The notes under the pieces were generated by a model. That model saw nothing but the letters and a program-made list of their open reading frames with translations. It was not told the origin of the DNA and made no database searches. A stretch of DNA of 64,000 nt, taken from contig NC_077233.1 of NCBI RefSeq assembly GCF_027887165.1, forward strand, positions 182,217,114-182,281,113, in the 5' to 3' direction. Source of the DNA: Monodelphis domestica. Its lineage: Eukaryota > Chordata > Mammalia > Didelphimorphia > Didelphidae. Position 1 is the first letter of the stretch, and each line of letters begins with the position of its first letter. The position numbers and the translations under genes were made by a program. Shown here piece by piece: positions 58,288-64,000 of this stretch.

Positions 58288-58744
58288 ACAGTAAAGATGC
58301 CCCAGGGCCTCACCAAGTTGAGAACCCTGCTCTGGCAATCCCAGCATATGATCAGCTAACAGCAGGAGCCCACCCACCTTCCCGCCTACAACATCCCTGA
58401 CACATTCACCAAGAACCATTCTCCTCCTCCCTCACACTGTAGGGAGAGAAGGCAGGGCTAGCTTCCTTTGTCTCTGCCTGAGTTGTGGGGTCTGCTGGGA
58501 AGCTGAGCACCAGCACCAGCCTTGCGCGCTGCTAAAACTGCCTGCCAGCCGTGATGGACAACCTTTGAGGACTAGTGGGCTAAGTTCCCTGAGTTGCTGA
58601 GCTTACATTTTGCATTATTTTAAGGGTGGGGATGTCCAATTTTGTCAGGCAGAAAAGCCTAAAAGGGTAAGGAGTTAGATGGGGAAAGGGGCAATATTGA
58701 TGCTGATATAAATCACTGTAGATTACTGATCCCTACATTTTTTT

Positions 58745-58980
58745 TTCTTAAGCAGCTAGAAAACGATGGGCTTGGAATCAGGAAGACCCGAGCTCAAATC
58801 CCACCTCAGATACTTACTGGCTTATTGTTTTCCTAGGTGACCCTGGAAAAGTCATTCAACTTTAGACTCAGTTTCCTCATCTATAAAAGCCATGTGTTCA
58901 TCTTAGTGACTTGTAAAGTCCCTTCCAGCCCTGAATCCATGATCCATCTTCAGCCTATTCTCTGGCTTCCTCATGAGCCC
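58745..58980 (+). mobile_element. CORE-SINE
   Basis: GCAGCTAGAAAACGATGGGC, TGGAATCAGGAAGACCCGAG, GACTCAGTTTCCTCATCTAT, AAGTCCCTTCCAGCCCTGAA in order. L2 traces follow to about 59260. Confidence 0.78.
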
Positions 58981-59267
58981 TATTTATTATCTCCCACCCT
59001 TTAATCCTTTCCCAAGCCATTACTCCTACTCTGGTGACACTTTCTCCTCTTCCCAGGATAATTAATATCCTGCATATATAACATTGCATAATTTACCATG
59101 TAATTAAGCAAGTCATCTCTATATTATTCTCTACTCTCAGATCCCTTGCTTAGTTATATTACCCCTGCTCACACCTGAAATTTGCCCCAATTTGAACACC
59201 ACCTGACTCCTCCGGAAATCAGGTAGTCACCCGGATTGGTTCCAATACAAATGAATGTCATCTGATC

Positions 59268-59465
59268 TTTTTTTTTTTTTTAACCCCTACCTTCCTTCTT
59301 AGAATCAATAGGCAGAAGAGTGGTATAGGCTAGGCAATGGGGTCAAGTGACTTGCCCAGGGTCACACAACAAGGAAGTGTCTGAGGTCAAATTTGAACCC
59401 AGGACCTCCCATCTCTAGGCCTGGCTCTCAATCCACTGAGACCCTCAACTGCCCTCCTGTTTGAT
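59268..59465 (-). mobile_element. CORE-SINE, minus strand
   Basis: T-run then CCTTCCTTCTTAGAATCAAT, GGGTCAAGTGACTTGCCCAG, GGTCACACAACAAGGAAGTG, TTGAACCCAGGACCTCCC. It is the best preserved copy of this SINE in the window. Confidence 0.88.
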
Positions 59466-59959
59466 CTTTATTGTGGTATGGCATCAACTCCTGACTCTCT
59501 CTAGGCTTTCTCCATTGGGTCACAGCAGCCTTCTCATTCTGTAAATTCACTAGCCTTGTAGGCCTTTCCTCTGATTAGTCAGTGATGCCCCAAAATGCCA
59601 TTTTAAGGAACAAGCCCAGGCAGGCCATGACTTCTCCTCTGCAGTCTCCACTTTTGCTTCTCCAGCCTTTCTTCATTATGTCATAGTAGCCTTCTGCCTG
59701 ACCCCGGAAGTTTGCTTTGCCCCTGGTCTTCTCACTTTGACATTTTATTTCATCTCTATGCACAATGTCAAGGCCAATCATATCTTCATTTCTTTCCAGA
59801 CTCCACTCCTGACTCTAGACATTTTTAAACCATATTTCTATGTGAGTATCCTCTCCTTCTCCCAGTCACCCCACCTTTATGGCTTTCTTCTACTTTCTCT
59901 TAAGGCTCAAAAAAACTGTAGTATGCATAGCAGCCACACTTTGATAGAACCATCTCAGC

Positions 59960-60300
59960 AGATAGGCTAAACCAGGGTGAGGGAAACCAGCAGGTCTCAA
60001 ACCCATCAGGGAATTGGAGGGATGTCTACCCCAAGAAAGGAAAGACTTGCCCCAGCAGAATGTGGGGATAAGAATAATTCGTTTCTATAACCACAAAGGT
60101 CAGCCACTGCATCCTGGGCTATCTCCAGTTACCCTAACTTTTGTCTTGCCCTTAGACTTTGATGACTTTAGAAGAGAGATTGATGCTGAGGATTTGGTAC
60201 AACTGTGCCTCACTAAAATCCAGTTCACACAAAAGTCAAGATATTATCCAGTGATGTCATTGGTCCTCTTCCAAAGGATGGACAAACAACAATATGTGGT
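59960..60300 (+). mobile_element. Marsupial dispersed repeat (paired with 52770-53130)
   Basis: GGAAACCAGCAGGTCTCAAA, TTGTCTTGCCCTTAGACTTT, TGTGCCTCACTAAAATCCAG, AAGTCAAGATATTATCCAGT, GATGTCATTGGTCCTCTTCC and GGATGGACAAACAACAAT. An L2 3' end follows at 60305-60420. Confidence 0.62.
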
Positions 60301-60765
60301 CTTCCTCCATTAGATTGTAAGTTTTTGGAGGACAGGTAATTTTCTGCTTGCATATGTATTCATAGCACTTAGTGCCAGACACATAATAAGTCCTTAATGA
60401 ATGTTTGTTTACTTGACTTCTCTAATCTGAAGTGGGTTTCATTGCAACAAGGAAATCCTTTTACTCCTCCCTACTTGATTTTCCCTCTCACACATACAAT
60501 AGCTTTTCTAAGCCTCCTCTTCTGTCCTCAAAACTCTGTTACAGGGGACTTCCCATGGGTTACACATGAGGATGGGTCTGTTCTCTGGCCCTTTCTTATA
60601 GACCATATGTGCCCTGACCCTTTTCTAAGGGAAATGCACAAATAGTGGCCTATGGTTGTTCCTTGATCTCCATGATAGAGAAGTGAAGGTTGTGTCAAAG
60701 GTAGATGACAGCTGAACCAAGAAGAGTTACCTACTAAGTAGGCTTTAAAAGGAGAGGAAAAACCA

Positions 60766-60771
<6 letters not shown>

Positions 60772-60825
<54 letters not shown>
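60772..60825. repeat. (CT)n microsatellite
   Basis: Uninterrupted CT run followed by ATCTCTCT. The Arg-Glu repeat frame on the other strand is an artefact. Confidence 0.95.
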
Positions 60826-60832
<7 letters not shown>

Positions 60833-60849
60833 TCATTGTAATACTTGGT

Positions 60850-61690
60850 TTTATCAACTCTCCCTCAGAGTATCACCAAAAGGAAAGAAATATTACTGTC
60901 TTCTCCATCAGAAGCAACAATGGTGGCTCCATGTATATGGTGAACATGTTTTGTCTAAGAATCTGAGAGAGTACTTCAGGTCCCTGACTGCCTCTTCTGT
61001 TTTGTGTTTCTTTCTTTGAGCATGGGTAATTAAATAATGATTCCAAGAAATGTACTTTTCTACTAATGGATGCTACCTTATGAATTAGAGTTCAAGATTC
61101 CCTAGGTACTTACCGGAAGCAGGAGGTGCTTTCTGAAACTGTACTATTTTTTAGAGTAGGGGATTGCTCCTACTGGAATCATCCTAAAACTTGAAAGTCC
61201 AAGCCACATCCTTGGTGTTTAGAAAACCTTGACCTTGAGTTGATGCTCTAACAGTGCAAACTGAGGTGAAAGTATAATATGTTTAGCAGTTCCACAAGTT
61301 TTCCATGAGTCATTGCTAACTCCTAGGAGAATGGAAATGATGAGTTAGTGTTTCAAGAGTTTTATCGGTATATATTTGTAAGTCATTTGTATTTTAACCA
61401 TTTCTTTTATGGTGAAGGAAGATAAATAGCTATCCTATATCTAACATGTACTATATAGTACTGAGTAACTTTTCTAGAGGACACCCTATTTATTTTATTT
61501 GGGGAAACCCCATACATGAGTCACACCACAGTTTTGTTTAAGAAATTTCCCCAGGATTATGGAGTGGGACCTTCATGAACCAGAGAATTCCAAAATAACC
61601 CTGAATCCCCACTCTTTGAGGCCAAGTTCCCCCAGGATTGAACCCAAGCTACATGAATAAACATAAAAACACACACCCTAATACTGACCA
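60850..61690. other. Unassigned flanking sequence
   Basis: No repeat or coding signal is recognised between the CT microsatellite and the L2 at 61700. Confidence 0.4.
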
Positions 61691-61699
61691 TCTCCCAAG

Positions 61700-62340
61700 G
61701 CTCTTCTCTTTTTACAATTTTTCACATGGTGACCATACCAGGTTCTACAAATTCAGTTGTCATCTCTATAATGATGACTCCTCCACTCACACAGCTGCCA
61801 CCATGGACTCTCACCATCTCCTGTAGACTATTGAAATAAACTTCTAGTCTCCTTGTCTCAAGGCTTTCTCCATTCCAATCCACCTTCCATACAACTGCCA
61901 AAGTAATTTTACTAAAGTACAAGCTTAACCAAATCATTTACCTGCTCAACAAACTCCAGTGACCCTCTATTATAATCTCTAGAATCAAAAGTAAATTTCT
62001 GGTTCACATTTAAAAGTTTTCACAATCTGGTCCCAACTTCCTTTTCCTGCCCTATTTAAGTACATCATTTCCACTGGCAATGATCCACTCTCTGATCTAG
62101 TCAAAATGGCATATTTTACAGCCTCTCATACAAGAAATTTCCTATCTCCATACTTTTGTCCTCACTGCGTCCCATGGCTTTCATGTACTCTTTCTTTAGC
62201 TCTACCTCTTAGAGTGCTTAGTTTCCTTAAAGAGTCACCTCAAGTGCCACCTTCCATACGAGGTTTTCCTTATGCCCCACAGATGCTAGCATCTTCCCCT
62301 CACCTCCCTAAATTACCTTGTACCTATTTGTAGAGTAAGA
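61700..62340 (+). mobile_element. L2 LINE remnant
   Basis: CCAAAGTAATTTTACTAAAG, CATTTACCTGCTCAACAAAC, CACAATCTGGTCCCAACTTC, AGAGTCACCTCAAGTGCCAC and ATACGAGGTTTTCCTTATGC follow the L2 3' order over some 600 bp. It is the longest L2 piece in the window. No intact frame. Confidence 0.72.
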
Positions 62341-62929
62341 CCCCCATTGCCTTGTAGAGGGGGGATACATTCCAAAACCTACTATGAATGGCTGAAACCA
62401 TAAATAAATTAATACCTGCTTGCTAGTTGGAGGTAACCGCATCAGCAGAGAGAGGGACACAATTGTACCACTGCCACCATCCCTGCTTTCACTGTGGGGC
62501 CATGATAGTAGGAAATGAATTTTCTTAAACAAAGGCACTTCAATGATGCTACAGTGAATGCCATCCTTGAAATCTCTAGAGGCTCTGAAGAAAGTTTTCC
62601 ATGAGAGTGTAGGGATGAGAACAAAGAGAGATGAGTCATACACTGGACCCGTGGACTTCACCATCAATCAACAAGCATTTGAAATATCAATAGCTAACAT
62701 TTACATCACATTTTAAGGTTTTCAAAGCATTCTATAAATGTTATCTTACTTTGAGGTAGTTGGTACTACTGCTTGATGGGCAGTTTGAAACTTATAACCA
62801 TTTATTTTTTATTTTCTGAATTTTTCCAATTTTCCCATTTATTCTCCTCCCCCCATGGTTACCCATCAGCCAGTACCAAATTAGTGGATACAGGGGCACA
62901 ACTGTATTTACACATAAACATTTTTAAAT

Positions 62930-63850
62930 TTCCTGATCAAATGTAAGCTTTTAGGGCAGAAATGGTTTTGCTTTTCTTTGTGACATTAGCACCTGGCATA
63001 ATACCTGGCAAGATAGTCACAAGCCAAGTGGTATATTGAATAGAACTGTGGATCTGGTGTCTGGTAGGATTGAATTCAAATCCTGCCTCTGATAATTATT
63101 TGCTTTCTGACCCTGAGCAACAGTCACAATCTCTTTCTGCCTCAGGTTCCTTATTTGTAAAATGGATTAATAGTAGTCCCTAAACATTTATAAAATGCTT
63201 CCCAAATCTCAAAATGTTACATAAATGTTAACTATTGATATTATAAATGCTTGTTGATTGATTGTTCCCTCTTCTCCACTGCAAGATGCTAAAAAATGAG
63301 TCATTCAGGAAGATGAATTTTAAAGGGAATGGATTCCTGATCAAACTGAAGGAATAAGAACTTTATCCCAGAGCCCCCCTGGCCCTAAATACCACTGACA
63401 GGGATGCAAATCCAGGGTCTGCTGATCTCTACTGGCAGCTTGGGTATTATCTGCTCATTTGAAAATGGAAGCAATTCCCAACTTACCAACAGCTTTTTTT
63501 TTCCCCAAAAAGTGAATCTGTTTGGCACTCAGAATGAATTTTTTCATAGAAATATTGTTGCACATGGTGGTTGGGTTCCTAGACTAGCCAACCTACTGAA
63601 CCCACAATGTACCATCATAATTAGGTGCATCATGTACCAAAATGTTCCAATTAATTTTTTTTTTAAAGCATGAAATGACTAGCATGGACAAATATGAGAC
63701 AGCATAGGATAATGGATTAAGTATTAGGTTTGAAGGAAGAACAAGCTGGGTGCAAATGATACAACAGATATATATTAAATGAGTGACCTTAGGCAAGTCA
63801 TTTAACTTCCATGTTCCTTGAGTAACTCCTTAAGACTTGTCTACTAAGTC
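62930..63850 (+). mobile_element. L2 end and SINE copies
   Basis: 62940-63010 L2 3' trace (GTAAGCTTTTAGGGCAGAAA). 63035-63265 CORE-SINE (TGGTAGGATTGAATTCAAAT, TTATTTGTAAAATGG, TTACATAAATGTTAACTATT). 63700-63830 is a second, decayed SINE. 63270-63690 holds nothing recognisable. Confidence 0.65.
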
Positions 63851-63954
63851 TTAGATAGGTTTTCCATGCCTTGAAGGAAGGAGTTCTCTCATAAGGAATT
63901 CTTCAGGCTGAGAAAATCACAGACCCTTCTTAGATTTTTCAAATAGTAATTGAG

Positions 63955-64000
63955 GAGAGGGGGGGGAGGAGGGAGGGAGGGAAGGAGGAAGAGAGAGGGA
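63955..64000. repeat. Purine-rich GGGA/GGAA tract at the window edge
   Basis: Homopurine sequence running off the end of the window; may continue. Confidence 0.85.

Noticed and set aside
59268..59465. tRNA gene-like B-box motifs in SINEs
   Set aside because: They belong to tRNA-derived SINEs; no cloverleaf with intact anticodon arm was seen.
60528..60857. Arg-Glu repeat protein on the minus strand
   Set aside because: It is the translation of a CT dinucleotide repeat.
1..64000. CRISPR arrays, operons or other prokaryotic-type systems
   Set aside because: No spaced direct repeats or dense collinear coding regions exist. The window is vertebrate intronic and flanking DNA.

Overview
The window is vertebrate nuclear DNA, almost certainly from a marsupial and most likely an opossum such as Monodelphis. 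Evidence: low gene density, AT-rich and CpG-poor sequence outside one CpG island, a CDS exon bounded by canonical splice signals, and a repeat load typical of marsupials (Mar-1/Ther-type CORE-SINEs, MIR, L2, marsupial-type L1 ends, short ERV LTRs, nonautonomous hAT elements). Species identity is inference.

The only protein-coding sequence I can support is the first coding exon of GRIN2A (NMDA receptor subunit GluN2A) on the minus strand. The CDS part is 12896-13306, and the exon starts at the acceptor at 13324/13325. The next coding exon is not in the window, so 1-12895 is GRIN2A intron 2. Upstream (higher coordinates) lies a CpG island (about 14290-16720). It holds a predicted untranslated exon (14550-14742), a further upstream donor at 15374/15373, GC boxes, two sense-strand (GT)n microsatellites and a strong match to the REST/NRSF RE1 element at 16391-16411. 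The predicted 5' UTR carries three upstream ATGs, one of which opens a frame overlapping the GRIN2A start.

From about 16.8 kb to the end is GRIN2A 5' flanking DNA made mostly of transposons. It contains a degenerate two-LTR endogenous retrovirus (18895-23065), a 909-bp solo LTR with a 5-bp target duplication (23524-24432), a nearly full-length but dead L1 on the minus strand (24973-31450, 16-bp target duplication, inserted in a MIR), L1 3' ends, two hAT-type elements (3061-3277 and 38832-39278), a second solo LTR (54561-55367), L2 remnants and many SINEs. Several insertions are nested, which gives a relative order of events.

I found no exotic gene system. The most informative signals are the RE1 site, the upstream-ORF architecture, the Arg replacing a zinc-site His in GluN2A, and the L1 with tandem 5' UTR monomers and no C-terminal ORF2 domain. 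All coordinates of ancient repeats are approximate, and family names come from recalled consensus features, not from a database search.
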